Shown: one piece after another, positions 9,681-22,660 of the stretch | Numbering within the stretch: the stretch's first letter is position 1 | How the letters are laid out: each line of letters starts with the position of its first letter | From: Epiperipatus broadwayi | Lineage: Eukaryota > Onychophora > Udeonychophora > Euonychophora > Peripatidae | Assembly (NCBI GenBank): GCA_028023455.1 | Contig: JAQFVV010000064.1 | Coordinates: 2,637,825-2,701,824, forward strand | Length of the DNA stretch: 64,000 nt | Reading direction: 5' to 3' | The notes under the pieces: generated by a model | The model's database searches: none | What the model was told of the DNA's origin: nothing | The model's input: only the letters and a program-made list of their open reading frames with translations | Position numbers and translations under genes: made by a program

Positions 9681-11330
9681 TTACAACTGATAAAAAGCTG
9701 ATAGGTCTGTAATTTGTAATATCTTCTTTATCACTTTTTTAAATATTAATATTAATACTACATTCTTCCAATCACCTGATATATCTCTATCACTTAGACA
9801 TTTGGTATATTACTTTGGCAAAAAATTTTCTATTTCTTCACCTGCTTCTTTTAATATATCAATTATAATTCTATCATTACTTGGAGTTTTTCCCTTCTTC
9901 GTGAATTTAATTGTATGTCTCACTTCTTCATTTAAAATCCTGGGCAATTCAGAAAATATAATAGATGCAGGAGTTACTTGTTCTTTATTATCATATAATT
10001 CTTGATAGAACTCTTCTAACCATTTCATGACATCATTTCTCTTTTTAGTAATAATTTAATCTTTTTTCTTATTGCAGATATAAGTTTCCTATCAATATCA
10101 AAATGTTGTTTACACTCTTGAGATTTTTATTCTCTTCTACAGCTTTCCTTGCTAATTCACAATATACTTTCTTATATCATTATCAACTCTTTTTCACACC
10201 ATTTTACAAAATTCGAAATATTCAATCCTTCTTAATGCATCATTTTTATATATCTTCATATTCCTTCTTTTATTCATAAATTCTCTCTAGTCTCAGTAGA
10301 AATTTTATTGGTCAATTGCTGATTTTTTTCTACCAGTTATCTTTGTTGCAGTTTTTAAAAGTGTATCAGTTATTTTCATATTAATTTCATTCAAATCTGA
10401 ATCATGTTCAAAATCTACTAATACTTGAAAACAATTTAAAAGTTCTAATTTAAATTCTATTAGAATGTTTTTGAAGATTAGGAATATCAACTCTAAATAT
10501 TGTTTTTTTAATAATTTTTGTCTCTAGTTTTGCATTAACACGTATCTTATATCTTAGTAATCAATGATCACTTCCTGTGTTGAATTTATTAAGAACATTA
10601 CAATCTTGAAATATAAATTTTTTGTTAGTCAAAATATAATCCAATTCCTGCTGTACCTTCATTTGAATGCATTGATATCCATTTCCTTTTAACATTTTTC
10701 TCAAAAAAATAATTCATAATATAAAGGTTTTCTTTTTCTGCAAACTCTACAAGTCTATGTCCTCTCTCATTTCTATTACCATAACCAAAATTACCTACAG
10801 CACTTTCATCTTTCATTTGTTTACCAATTCTAGCATTAAAGTCTCCCATAACAATTTTAAAATGCTGTTTACTCTAATCAAAAGCCTTTTGTACATCCAT
10901 ATAAAAATCTTCTACTACTTCATCACTATGAGAACTTGTTAGGGCATAAACCTGAATTATCTGCATTTGGTATCTGCTATTAAGTTGTAACACTATCAAT
11001 CTCCATGATGTTGTTTACTTATAATGAATCCTTCTCCATTTGTACTTTCAATATTTATGCCTTTGTAGTAGAGTATATGTTCATCTTTTAAATCAAATGT
11101 CTCTTCACCTGCTCTTCTAACTTCATAGTCCAATAATGTCTCATTTAATATGAGTCAGTTCTTCCAATTCTTGCAATCTTCTTTCACTTAAAAGTGATCT
11201 GCAGTTTAAGTACCTAAATAAAGAGTTGTCATCAAATGGCAGCCTGGGTCCATAATCAGGGGATTCTTAGCAGCCTCCACCTTCAGCCACCAACCACTGC
11301 CATGGCTGGCGACTTTACAACCTCCTGGGA
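9681..11330 (-). mobile_element. RTE-type LINE, 5' half (endonuclease to RT start)
   Basis: Read on minus from about 11330. The endonuclease domain starts at LGTLNCRSLLSERRLQELEE (about 11220-11160), continues with RRAGEETFDLKDEHILYYKG, then GDFNARIGKQMKDESAVGNF and the RNERGHRLVEFAEKENLYIMN segment (10849-10625). The linker MKWLEEFYQELYDNKEQVTP (10028 down) leads into the RT start GDWKNVVLILIFKK...NYRPIS (about 9770-9685). Stops and frameshifts occur throughout. This is the class often annotated as craniofacial-development-protein-2-like endonuclease-reverse transcriptase. With 6423-7641 it forms one nearly full copy. Confidence 0.87.
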
Positions 11331-13395
11331 ATAAGGGCCATAATTTATTTTTATCCTTCATGATTGTATATATCTATTAGAAAAAAAATTTTCATTCACA
11401 CACACATTGATTCTGCTTTATCAGGCAACTAAGAAGAAAAACCATAGTGTTTCTTGATCTTAAATTCACCATGCATGTTGGTGAGTAGTCCATCCATGTT
11501 TGTATACTAAATGAACAATCACATAGTAATAACAGTTGTAATGATAAGAATGTATGGAGTGGACATTAGGAATTTTCCCTGCTCACTTCCTTTAAGACCT
11601 CAAAGCAATATCAAAGGATCTACTTTCAGATAACAGCAAACTCCTTTCTGCAGCCATTGTTGCATAAATATTAATAAATAAATCATAACTTGAGCATGAC
11701 TTTTGTGGGAAAGGCAGATGTCACTTGTAAAGATTTCATCTAAAAAAATGTAATATTAATTGCCTTTATGAAAAGATGTGATTGAGGGCAGAATACATTG
11801 GACAGCGACAAGACTTTTGAAAGGTAAATTTGCTATAGAAGAAGTTTTAAAATTGAGCATCACAAAATATCAGATAAACATAAAAATAGGCTTGGGTACT
11901 CTTACGTGAACATTTTTGTAGTTCATGGATTTCTTTGTATGATCATCACAAAACTCATGGTGTTGCATTATTTACTGTAGTCAGTGGCAGTTAGGAATAA
12001 AATCATGCAATTATTTATTTTCAAAACCAATCCCTAGTTTATTATTTTTTGACTTTCTACCTATTTTTAAAAATTTTTCACAATTGGAAGAGCCGGTCAT
12101 CACTGCCGATGATAACTGTCTAGTCTTTGTTGATTAGCTCTAAAAGAGATTGAAAATAATTGTTTTTGAAAACTGGTAAAATCTAACGACAAGCTAAAGA
12201 AACCATATAAAATAGAAACTTACTGTGATAGTCCATCCTATATGATTTTTTTCAATTAATCTTGAATATTTACAGTTAACAAAAAGTGTAGACAATATTT
12301 TAAGCAAGTCTGTAAAAAAGGAGCATTGAGTAAGTATATATTGTAAAAGTACAAAGCAGACTATGCAAATACCATCACAATTGGAAATATAATTTACATT
12401 ATTCCTGGGATGTGATTGATACCTTCAATGCTAAATAAATCTTAAGAATATAAAAAAGCATGCAATGAGAGAAATTGAAGGCTCTGACATTAAAATTTTT
12501 TTTTCTTTCTTTTTGAATTGGATGAAAATATATATATATTCCGGAAGACTAATCTGGTTTATAAACTGATTACAGAGAAGCTTGATACATTCCCAATTTC
12601 TGCATAACATAGCTGGGAAATGAAATCTATAGGATTAATTTGAAAAATCATCGCAGATAAAAATTATTGAGAAACTGAATAAATAAATTTGAATCGGATC
12701 ATTGGTTGATTTGAAAGTCATGAGATATTCGAACTCCAGGTGGCAAATTGAGGAAAGCAGTTTTTGTGGTTGTTTTTAACAAAAAATTCATCTGGGAATC
12801 AGTCCAGAGTTTTAGTTTCTGAATCAGCTCCTCCATTCATTGAAGATATTAAGAAACTGTTGTAAGGTTTTTGATACTACATTGATATTTGTGAATGTTT
12901 TAAATGGATGAATTGAGCATATTCAGAACTATATTCATACAATCTAGTATCTGATAAATCTAGTGAGTATTTGTCTAAATATAGGATACTTAATTGAATC
13001 AAATAGTTTGATGAATCCTGCAAAAAGAATGAAATTGCTACAAATTCCATTCCTCATATTAACGTCTAATTATACAACTTTTTTCATTCAATTGAAACTC
13101 TAAGACTTGAAAAATCAAACCTTATCAGTTGAATATTGTTATTAGGGTCAACCTAATGAAATTTATTTCAGGAATATAGAAACTATTTTAGCACTACTTA
13201 ATGCAAATAATTAAAAAAGACTATAAAAAAGTATTTTAGTTAAAAAAAATAAAAAATTGTATTATAGATATATATGAGTGAAAAAAAATATAAAGAAATG
13301 TGGCATTTTGATAGACAAACAAAAAAGTGCTATTTATGTATAATTTCAAAAAATGCAGTTTTTTTTATTATAAGCTAATAGAGGGCACTTACATT
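11331..13395. other. AT-rich region without recognisable gene
   Basis: A more GC-rich patch at 12080-12140 has no open frame. The rest is AT-rich with short homopolymers. No TE protein, tandem array or hairpin was seen. Confidence 0.4.
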
Positions 13396-13403
13396 CTTTA
13401 AAT

Positions 13404-15028
13404 CAGCGTTTCCCAACCTTTTTTGGCTCGCGTACCACTTCGTAGTACATCATGCTAAATTGTACCACTTCGTAAAAATGATTGTATTTCATGAAATTTG
13501 TCATTACGAGTGTGTTATTTTATTTGCATTATAAATATTATAGGGTGACCATGTATGTATTCACATCTCATAATGAGACAAATTACATTGAAACATGCCT
13601 AAATGTCACGCCAGATTATAAACTCACTGAAATTATAAACTCACTGTAACATATTTATATGTATGTGTTTGTTCAAAGTTTCATATTTTTTCCAAAATAA
13701 TTTATTAAAGATTACATTATTACATTAAAGGTTATTTGGTACATATTTTGTTCAAAGTGTTTTCTCATTCCTTCATTTGGTTTTCCCGAATTTGAGTCTG
13801 TTTTCTCTTTTTTGGAGCATCTTGCTATTGGTTGGGCGATGGAGAGGATAAATCCAGCATGTCCCAAGTCATGGTAAAAATAACCTCAGGGGTTATCAGG
13901 CTATCTCTTGTTTTTATTTTCTTTATATTGTTCAGCATGAAGTTAATAGGATTAAAATTTTGATAATTAAATACTAGCTTACATCTAGTAATCCACAATA
14001 GATGATCAAGAATTAATGAGAGTCTAATTTCTGGGTATGATCCTTTTCTGATACATTCTTTCAAATTAAATAATTTAGATTGATTTGCCTTGATCCGACT
14101 CATTATTTATCTACTATTTTGTCATATTTCGTTTACTAATAAATGGTTTTAATAAAAACACAAAATTATAAAAAACCAATTAGTATATTTTCTTATCATA
14201 ATCAAATATTTTTATAAAATAAATTTAATGAGATCTTTGTGCTTGTTTCGAACAACATAATTTTTTGAAATTTGGTTCAAAAGATGTGAGGTATACCCTT
14301 AAGTCTACAGCTGCATGTCAATCTGTTTCGATACTTATTTTTTAAAAAAATATATGAAGAAAAAGCTCTTCCTACTAATTCCGTAATAGTAAATGGTAAT
14401 AATAATTTAAGATCTTTCTCAGAAAGTTGTTCATATTCTCTAATGTTTAACCAAAAATTAATTAGATTGTGTCGTTTGAATTCTGCTTGTAAAGTTCTCA
14501 CATGATAATTCTATTAAATTTTCTTTATCCTTTATTGATAATGATGTAGCTTTTTCTAAATTTTCTGCATAGAAGGGGTTTGAAATCAAATTATCATTTG
14601 TGTTTTCAGGTTTTGGAAAATATTCCATGAAAGACAATTTTAATGCAGTTAAATGTGCTATTATATTTTCTCATATATCTTGAGACAGACTAACCTTATT
14701 TTCAAACAAAAAAATATGTAGAGTTTCGAATACTTCCAGTTGATTGTTTTCGATACTTATATATATTACTTTTTCCAAAAATCTAATTTCTTAATCATAC
14801 TTTCATTTTTATCATTAACATTAAAGATCGTTATCGACTGTACATATTAACAACTTTACTGTATAATATTAATTAAAATAATTTTTATGAATTATAGGAA
14901 AAAACGTTTCTATATTTTATGATTTAATTTTTTTTTTATGTCCGCCATTATTGATTACTTTTCGTGTACCACCAACCAGCAACTCGCATACCATCAGTGG
15001 TACGCGTACCACAGGTTGGGAAACACTG
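13404..15028 (-). mobile_element. hAT-superfamily DNA transposon with 8-bp TSD
   Basis: The element starts CAGCGTTTCCCAACCT (13404) and ends with its inverse AGGTTGGGAAACACTG (to 15028), the classic hAT terminal inverted repeat. It is flanked by a perfect 8-bp target-site duplication CTTTAAAT (13396-13403 and 15029-15036), the hAT signature length. Subterminal motifs GCGTACCAC and GTGGTACGCG are also inverted. At 1625 bp it is shorter than an autonomous hAT and encodes only the C-terminal part of a transposase on the minus strand. The intact TSD and termini mean the boundaries are reliable although the coding part has decayed. Confidence 0.93.
14277..14690 (-). pseudogene. hAT transposase C-terminal remnant
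   Basis: On minus, about 14690-14277 encodes in shifted frames LSFMEYFPKPE, then LSIKDKENLIELS, then FWLNIREYEQLSEKDLKLLL, PFTITELVGRAFSSY and KNKYRNRL. The FW..vr.EY..L..kalk.LLPF.tT......FS....iK.KYRNRL pattern is the hAT C-terminal dimerisation region seen in SCAND3/ZBED5-like transposases. The RNase H-like catalytic core and zinc finger are not visible. At least two frameshifts make it a pseudogene. A further open stretch at 13825-14103 (minus) lies 3' of it and could be the eroded end or untranslated sequence. Confidence 0.75.
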
Positions 15029-15899
15029 CTTTAAATGACTGTCTTGCTGTGCTGATATTCACAAGATAAATTCAAGTTTTATATATTTTAATACCATCTG
15101 GAAAATTTTTTGTTGCTGGAGAATATTTGCTTAGTGAGTGGAAATGGAAAAAAAATTGTTATGCAGAGATCGATTTAATTGGATTTGGAAAGATCTGAAA
15201 AAATATTGCTAACATTTGGAAAGTGATTCAATATGCCATTTTTAATATAAAAGAAAAAAATATTTGTGGGTATGTTAACTGCAAGGAGGCTTTAAAACTA
15301 AGTCATACATAAGATTAGTTGGTTTTTAATTTACTTGGTCAAAGCAGAATCTGGTAAAGTAAATTGATCCCATTGATAGATTAAAAGGGAGTTAAAAGAG
15401 AAAAAAAATTAAAATGTTTGATAGGAATAAAATCGATATAGGAATGATCTTAATTTTATGTTAGTAGAATTAGATATCTTAAAAGTCAAGTAATAAAATT
15501 TACTGTTGTCAGGGATAGATGAGATAAAGCAATGAGTTTAAATTGAAAAAGTTTAGTGGTATTATGGAAACAATTAAGAAAGATTGTAATTTTAAAAATT
15601 AAAAAGAGTGAATGGATATGTTGCAGAGAATTGTAAAAGAATGTTTATTTAGAACCAGTAGGATTAATAAAAGATAATGGAGGGGGGGAAAGTCGAAAGG
15701 GTAAAGAGATGATAAAAGACTATTAAGAAGCAACTGGAAAAATGTAAAAGGTTAAGAAAAAGAAATAGCTAGTATAAACTTAAACAGTAAATAAGGTAAA
15801 CTGAATAAAAAGTTAATACAGGAAGTTAAATGTGTGGAAGATTGTGAAAAATTTAGAGATATATGAAGAAGAAAAACAAAAAAACGACAACACTAAATT

Positions 15900-17720
15900 A
15901 CTAGATGCAAAAGAAAGACAGTGTAAAGGAACTTGATAAAATAATTAATGATTTTATAATAAAAAGTTTGGGTGAAGGAGAATTGACAAATGAATATGAT
16001 TGATTAGAGAGCTTAACTCATGAAAAGATGGATAAAGCAACAGCAATAAACAAGAAATTGAATAGAAAAATTAAAAAAGGAAAAGTAAAAGGACAAGATA
16101 GTATAATAACTTAAATGGTAGTAGGTATGGGAAAATGTGCAAATCTTAAATTAAAAAAAAAATCAATAAAATTACAGATAAGATTCCAGATAAGTTGAAA
16201 GACGTGAAGATTAAATTATTACATAAAGCAAAAAGATTTTATATTTTTAAGTACCTAGATAGTAGAAACAATTACTTCCATAGTTTATAAATGATTTACG
16301 TATATTTTAAGGGGCAGGGTTAGGACTTGATTGGAAAAGTAAGATTTGGTGGGGGGGGGGGGTTCAGAATGAATTTTATTCAGGAAGAAGGATAGGGAAT
16401 AATTTATTTATTGTATGTCAGTGGACTGAAATATCTTATAAAAAAAAAAACTATTACTTATAGTATTTTTAGGTATAATAAAAGTTTATGATAGCATGGA
16501 TATTATGAAGAAGATTTTAAATACAGGAACAGATTTATGATTGCTTTACAAAGAGGATTTTATAAGTATCAACTGAGGATTAAAGATTCAGTGGAAATTA
16601 AATGTGAAATTGGATTGAAACAGAAATGTCCATTATCACTTGTATCACTTACTTTGGTTCTAAAAAAAATGGAAATTGAAAAATTAGGGACAGTAATTGG
16701 AATCCAAACAAATACACATTAATGATATATCATTTCTTTGCAAATGGTATAGAATATATATTATTTATTACATAATTATGAAGAGGCAATAAGAAACACA
16801 AAAATTAATTTAATGAAGAAAAATCTAAGATTTATTTTTATGGGAAAGTAAAACTGAAGAATGCTAAAATAGATAACTTTGGAATTAGAGTTGAGAAGAA
16901 AAACAAAAATTAAAATGGCATTGGTTAAAAATTTGGCATGTTTCTTATATAGCAAATTTGAGGAATGTAGAATTATTTGTGGAAAAGAAATGGAGCCTGC
17001 TTTAACATTTGGAAATTATGTGCCTTGCATTGGCCAGGAATATCATAATTTTTAAATAAAATATAGAAAGAAGTAAGGAGATATGCACTGATGGGAATTG
17101 GAAATAATATATAAAGCTGTTCAAGGTAAACTGGAATGATTTTTTTTAATGAGAAGGAAAAAAAATGTATATAAAGAATGTATGAAAAGTTACAATATAA
17201 GAATGAAAATAGATGAGTAAAAATAGTGTTTAACTGGATTAAATGGAGAGAACAAGGAAGATGTTGGGCAAGAAAGATTTAACATTATGCAAAGTTAATA
17301 GATAAACAATTTATTTCCATCTATATACATAAAGAAAAAAATAGAATAAAGGTGTAGTTAATATATTACAGATACATAATTATGAGATGTGGGGAAAAAA
17401 GAAAAATAAACTAGTTGGAGAAAAAGTGGAATTACAAAAAGTGAATATAAATAAAAAAAACCAATAGTTTGGTGTTATATAAAATATGAAGGGTAAATAA
17501 AACAAAAGGACTTGGTGCAAGTGAGGGAGATTAGATATCAAGGAGTGAAAGCAAATATGAAATAAGGATTTGAATTGTAGACATAATTTTTGTAAAGATG
17601 GGAGAGAGTATTGAACACTTACTTTTGGAGTGTAGTATGATGAAAGAAAAACAGGATAAATTGTAAGAGAGTGAGAAGAATCTAAAGATGAAAAGACTAA
17701 AAGAGATAAATATTTTATGA
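15900..17720 (+). mobile_element. Decayed LINE (RT and C-terminal zinc motif)
   Basis: On plus the sequence encodes, in several frames, QNEFYSGRRIGNNLFIVCQW (about 16365-16425), FLGIIKVYDSMDIMKKIL (motif A region, about 16465-16520), GLKQKCPLSLVSLTLVLKKM (motif B, GLRQGCPLSP-like, from about 16611), YHFFANGIEYILF (motif C, FADD degraded to FANG), and near the end FCKDGREYIEHLLLECSMM, a C..H..C-type C-terminal zinc motif also present in the LINE at 54.5-58.6 kb. Stops and frameshifts are abundant. The 5' boundary is unclear and may extend to about 15200. A G-tract (16351-16362) interrupts the RT. Confidence 0.72.
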
Positions 17721-18000
17721 TTTTTTGTTTCGATCTTTATAACAAAATTGGAGAATATTAAGATATGATAATGAAACTAATGAAACTGCTTTTATTAAAA
17801 TAGGAGTTTAAAAAAACAGAAGGTTGTAAAAATAATTGAGTAATAAAGTAGAAGATGTTATTGTGATATGTAGAGATTTTGTAAGGAGATAATCTTTAAC
17901 TTGGCTTTTCATATAGTCTATGCATAATAACTTTGAATTTCAATTAAGAAGCCATTTTACCTCATATCAAAACTCCTTACTGTATTATTTATACATTTTC

Positions 18001-18110
18001 TAATACAGTCAATATATATATATATGTGTGGGTGTAGGTGTATGCTTGGATAATAGACTTATATATAGATAAGATATAGACAAGTACATCAACAGGTATA
18101 TGAATATATT
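18001..18110. repeat. TA/GT and short tandem microsatellite stretch
   Basis: (TA)n followed by GTGTGGGTGTAGGTGTATG and GATAAGATATAGA tracts form simple-sequence DNA. No coding content was seen. Confidence 0.5.
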
Positions 18111-18112
18111 GT

Positions 18113-18700
18113 AACCGCCCGCGGGTCACCCTCTTGAAGGGTTGGTGCCCCAAAACAAACAATAAGAAAGATTTTTTTTTTTTTTCTTCTCAATTTTTCT
18201 CTATCCAAACAAGGGCGCCAAAGAGGAGATTATTATAATTTAATTTTTCTCCCCCCTTTCATTTCTTTAAAAATATTTTAGAATTTTCCCCCTCCCCCCC
18301 CCTCAAACCCCCCCCCCCCCCCAAGGTGGGGCGGCTCGTGATTGTTTTTTTTTAATTATTATTTTTAATACTATGGAAAAACTATGAAGAAAAAATTGTT
18401 AATTAACTTATTGTCCACCCATCATTGGCCGTTCTTTGTTTGTTTGGGTTCAATAATTTTTTTATTTTTTTTAATTATTTAAAATAAAATAACCTCCCTC
18501 CTCCTCCTCCCCGTTTCTTTTTTTTTTATTTTTTTTTTTTTTATTTTTTCCCTCCTCTTTTTCTTATATAATAATAAAATAAAAATATTTATATTTTTTA
18601 TATATTAAATAAAAAAAAAAATAAAAAAAAAAAATAAATAATAATTATTAAAAATAAAAAAAAAAAATAAATAATAAACCCAATAATAATTAATATATAC
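18113..18700. repeat. Homopolymer-rich low-complexity region, possibly misassembled
   Basis: A short GC-rich start (CCGCCCGCGGGTCACC at 18117) is followed by runs of T, a C-run of about 16 around 18305-18322, and A/T runs to about 18700. A loosely inverted pair (CCCCAAAACAAACAATAAGAA at about 18149 against TTCTTTGTTTGTTTGGG at about 18432) suggests a folded structure. The mix of expanded homopolymers is characteristic of poorly polished long-read sequence over a hairpin, but could be genuine. No gene. Confidence 0.6.
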
Positions 18701-19226
18701 AAATAAATAGATAATTACATAAAACACAAATATGCTGATGAATAGATAGATAATGTACATATAGATAGATATCATCAAGATTTAATCACTCACAGCTAAA
18801 CATGAAAGATAATACCTGAACAACAGAAGATTATTAAAAGATATTTTCAATAACTATGATTCAAGATTTTTATGTTGAACTGGATTAAGAATATATCTCT
18901 CATAAGCTATAAAATGTATACAAATTATTTCCAATAGCAGATCTGTGGTCATTTTTTATTCACAATGCATTATTTAATCTAAATTCTTAAATCTGATAAA
19001 AATGTTACTCTTGAAGACTTGGTCATAAGTGATAGATATTCAAAGGTTAATGTCTGTCTAATGTATAGAATTTAATGTATTCACCTGTCATACACATGAC
19101 AAGTGAAGATTGTTAAAACTTGGAAATTCTTTCAGGTGACTGGACTATGGCCAACTTATCTTTGCTATTTAGTATCAATCTGCATTAATCATTCAGAAGT
19201 AAGTTGATGTTGAAAGAGACATTAAG

Positions 19227-19722
19227 CAAGGTGTAACAATTTAATTCCCAGAATGGCCACATGGTGTCACTCGAGTTTAATTGAATCGAAATCACATTAG
19301 TATTTTGTGTTTGAACATATTTAAGCTAACGTGGGTAAATTTTAAGCTGATAGAACTAGTTGTTAGTTAGCTATTAAGAAGATAATAAATATCCATGCAT
19401 ATGCTTTGGCATAAGCATATTAATATTGCTCATTGTGAGAGAGTTTTTGGGCAAAAAATCAATTACAGAACTAGACCATCCTAACTATTCACCTGACTTG
19501 GCTCCTTGTGATTTTTGGTTAGTTCCAAAATTAAAGAGTGCTCTGAAAAGGTGAAATTTTTCTACTATAACTGACATCCAAAAGAAAGTGAGACAGCTGC
19601 TCAACAATATTCCTGAAAAGAAGTTCCAGGTGTGCAATGCCATTTTAATTAGTGTATAGATGCATAAGCGGACTACTTTGAAGGTGAGTAGGTGCATTCT
19701 GGGAATTCAATTGTCACACCTC
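19227..19722 (+). mobile_element. Internally deleted mariner transposon
   Basis: Inverted termini AGGTGTAACAATTTAATTCC (19229 on) and, reversed, AGGTGTGACAATTGAATTCC (from 19720) bound an element of about 496 bp. The right end abuts TCATATA, fitting TA target preference. Inside, 19455-19640 on plus encodes LDHPNYSPDLAPCDFWLVP, KLKSALKR, DIQKKVRQLLNNIP and KKFQ. This is the C-terminal catalytic part of a mariner transposase (HPPYSPDLAPCDFWLFPKLK signature, carrying the last Asp of the DDD triad). The N-terminal DNA-binding and first catalytic parts are deleted. Non-autonomous. Confidence 0.88.
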
Positions 19723-19874
19723 ATATATTTAAGAATACCATATTCAACATTAATCTTTACCTTTTTTAGCAATATTGATTGATAATGATGGAATCTGCTT
19801 TACAGTCTAATTAAAAATACTCCTCAAAAATATAGAATGATATAAATATAATTTTTTAAACTCATCTTAAGTCA

Positions 19875-20661
19875 AAAATTTTGGTAAAGGTTTACTATAA
19901 CCGTCTATCTATGTTGGCCCTCTATTGTTTAAAATTTAAACTAAATTGTTTGAGAATCTTACGTGTATGTTATTATATTACAAATAAATTAAAATTTAAT
20001 CAAATGTAAAAGATAATTTAAAAAAAAAACCTTTTTAAAGAATTTGAATGTTGGATTAATTACAAGACATTAATTAAAATAATTACTTTTAATTTCTTTG
20101 AAAATTAAGAATTTAAACTGTCTACAGCTTAAGAATTTAAAATAACTACATTTATAGCACATGATGCAAAAAAAAAAAAAGACACCCTATGTGTTCAACG
20201 GCGCACACGCTCACATGTACAGTTTATAGTTGGAAAAAATGTCTGCTACATGCTTAGTACCTGATAGTGAAATTTTGAGTTGTCCATCAGGACAACTTCG
20301 TGCATCCCGAAGACCAAGACATACACACCCAGAATATTGAAAACGTGGATGAGAGCAAAGTGTAAGCTGAAATTCCAATCTGGCACTAGCAGAGCTTTGT
20401 TTTCATCGTACCTGCATGAATTTTCCCTCCAGAGTAGATACAACAATACCGCTTCTTTCTCCAACTTTCTAGTGTGTATAGGACATAATTATGTTTAAAA
20501 AGGTAAATGTTTTATTTTATTATCTTTTACATTTGATTAAATTTTAATTTATTTGTAATATAATAACATACATGTGAGATTCTCAAACAATTTAGTTTAA
20601 ATTTTAAACAATAGAGGGCAAACATAGATAGACCGTTATAGTAAACCTTTACCAAAATTTT
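19875..20661. mobile_element. 787-bp element with about 143-bp terminal inverted repeats
   Basis: The left arm 19875-20017 begins AAAATTTTGGTAAAGGTTTA. The right arm 20519-20661 ends with its reverse complement. The arms match over about 143 bp with few changes (for example GTTGGCCCTC against GTTTGCCCTC) through to GTAAAAGATAAT. The interior (20018-20518) is more GC-rich between about 20195 and 20490 and contains a 72-codon minus-strand frame (ENKALLVPDWNFSLHFALIH) and overlapping plus frames, none recognised as a transposase. Long arms with an unrelated interior fit a Tc1-like or foldback non-autonomous element that may have captured a sequence. Confidence 0.8.
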
Positions 20662-22660
20662 AATAACATTATAAATTTAAGAGCTGTATTTAAAACAAAA
20701 CTTAATTGCAAATGCAATGAGATATTTATCCTTTGAGTAGAACGTCCAGTTTACCATGTTGAAAAAGTAATTTATTATAATGAAATTTTGAGGTCACTTA
20801 AAATATCACTAACTAAGGCTAAATAAAAATAAAATAATGTCTGCAATTTATATATTTTTTAAAAAAAAATTGCAGTAACAATATTTCTCAATTTAAATTT
20901 ATTTCAAATCCCTCTCAAATTCAATAAAAATTGGAGGTACCTATTTGATAATATGTGATTATAGTAATGAATACCTGAGACCCTCCCTTATAGCACAAAG
21001 ATTCTCATAATGTGAAAAAAAAATAGATTTAAGAACAATATAACAAAAAAAAAAAAAAACAACTGATTAGTACCAATGAAAAATAATACAAATTTCTCTG
21101 CTTATACTTAATATATGCTTTCACAAACAGTTCTCTTCACTCTACAACAGACATCTATATAAGAATGAACATTAAATGGTAGAGAATGCTATTATGTCCA
21201 AATCTTCACACTAATTTCTGGTTTATGAACTTCATTAGTGAGGACTTGAAAGTTGAAACTATTTATACATTTAGCAAGTTTTTTTTTTTTAAACTTCAAG
21301 GTTCTAGCTTAACATTCTAAAGGAGTTAAAGATGGCTGCCTCATGCATAATTTCCAGTTTTACATCCAGACCATAAGCCAGAAACTAGTTTGGAATGTCA
21401 ATAGTATCCATCCAAAAAAAAAAAAAATGGGTCTTGAGAATTAATCCTAAAATTAATTAGCACAAAAATAAAATAATTATAAAAATAACAAAACACTTTT
21501 ACTAATTTTTGTTAGTTTTTTTATAAGGATGAAAATTATAAACCTTTTATAAGTCTAAATGAGGTGGCACTAATGATGAAACCGCAATTTCGCACAATAT
21601 TCTGCAAGTCATCTTCTCAAAATACCTTCTTCAAATTTGCCATCAAAGCTAGAATACTGACTTCACAATTCAAAAAATGAAATAAGAAACCTTGTCTAGG
21701 TAGTGAATGTTTTTGCAATTAAAAGATAAAATTATTAAAATAGACTCTGGAAACACGAAAAAAAAAAAAACAATAAAAAAATTGTAAGTTGCATTCACTC
21801 ACAATTTATTTTAGAATTCATTATGACAGTTCTCTTTCAGTAAAAAAAAATGTTATTCTAGGGAAGCTATATTTCTAGTGCAATTACAGAAATTGTCTTT
21901 AATTAATGCTGTAATTTGGCTAGTTATTTTCACACTTACTGTAGAATTCTTTTTACAATTTTAATTTCATTTTTTATCAATAGATGGCAGCTCTGAATAT
22001 AAAAAAAAAACCAATTGGCATGTTTACTTGGGGAGAAAAAAAAGATTTCTGATAGCAATAATTTATTTAAAATTGTGATGATTCATTGTTAGACCATAGC
22101 TTTTTGGGGAGTTCAGTTTGATTAAAATAAGTAAGGATACTTGTTTAAACTTCAAATATTATTTTATCTTTTTTTTTAAATACTTTACAATAAGAAAGAT
22201 AATGCAAACATTCACTGTAACAAGTATTTCTCACATTTTATTTCTATTTCAGAAGATATATATATACTATAATATACTCAAAACAAAAACACATTTTGTT
22301 TAATAAATACAGTAAACCATTAGGCCTGAAATGGCACAAATACACTAAAAAAATTCTAATTGGAAAAACATTTGTTTGCAGATGATCGCTTGGAGGAAGT
22401 GATTTTGAGAAAACAAATAAACCTTCATCAAACAATTACTTTCCATCTTCAATAGAAAATTTCTTTTAACTTTGGATCATAAACTTTTAAAGATTCTAAC
22501 AATTTGATTTGTACTGTTTTAATCATAAGATATTCTACTTGAGGGTTTTTATACAGTTCTCCAAAGACAGTTTTTTTTATATATTTTCACACACACATAT
22601 ATACTGTGAAAGAATGAGAATCTACATGGGAAATATTATTATTAATATACTCATTATTAC
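20662..22660. other. AT-rich intergenic region with a family-P-like palindromic fragment at 21211-21393
   Basis: CTAATTTCTGGTTTATGAAC with TTCATTAGTGAGGA (21211-21246), and the inverted AAGCCAGAAACTAGTTTGG (about 21374-21392), resemble the CTAGTTTCTGGCTTGTGGCC/TTCGTCAGTGAGGA core of the family-P repeats elsewhere. This suggests an old, inverted pair of the same or a related element. The rest is AT-rich with A-runs and no gene recognised. Confidence 0.4.

Noticed and set aside
20246-20498. 72-codon ORFs on both strands as host genes
   Set aside because: They overlap each other inside a transposon with long inverted repeats and have no recognised domain; kept only as element content.
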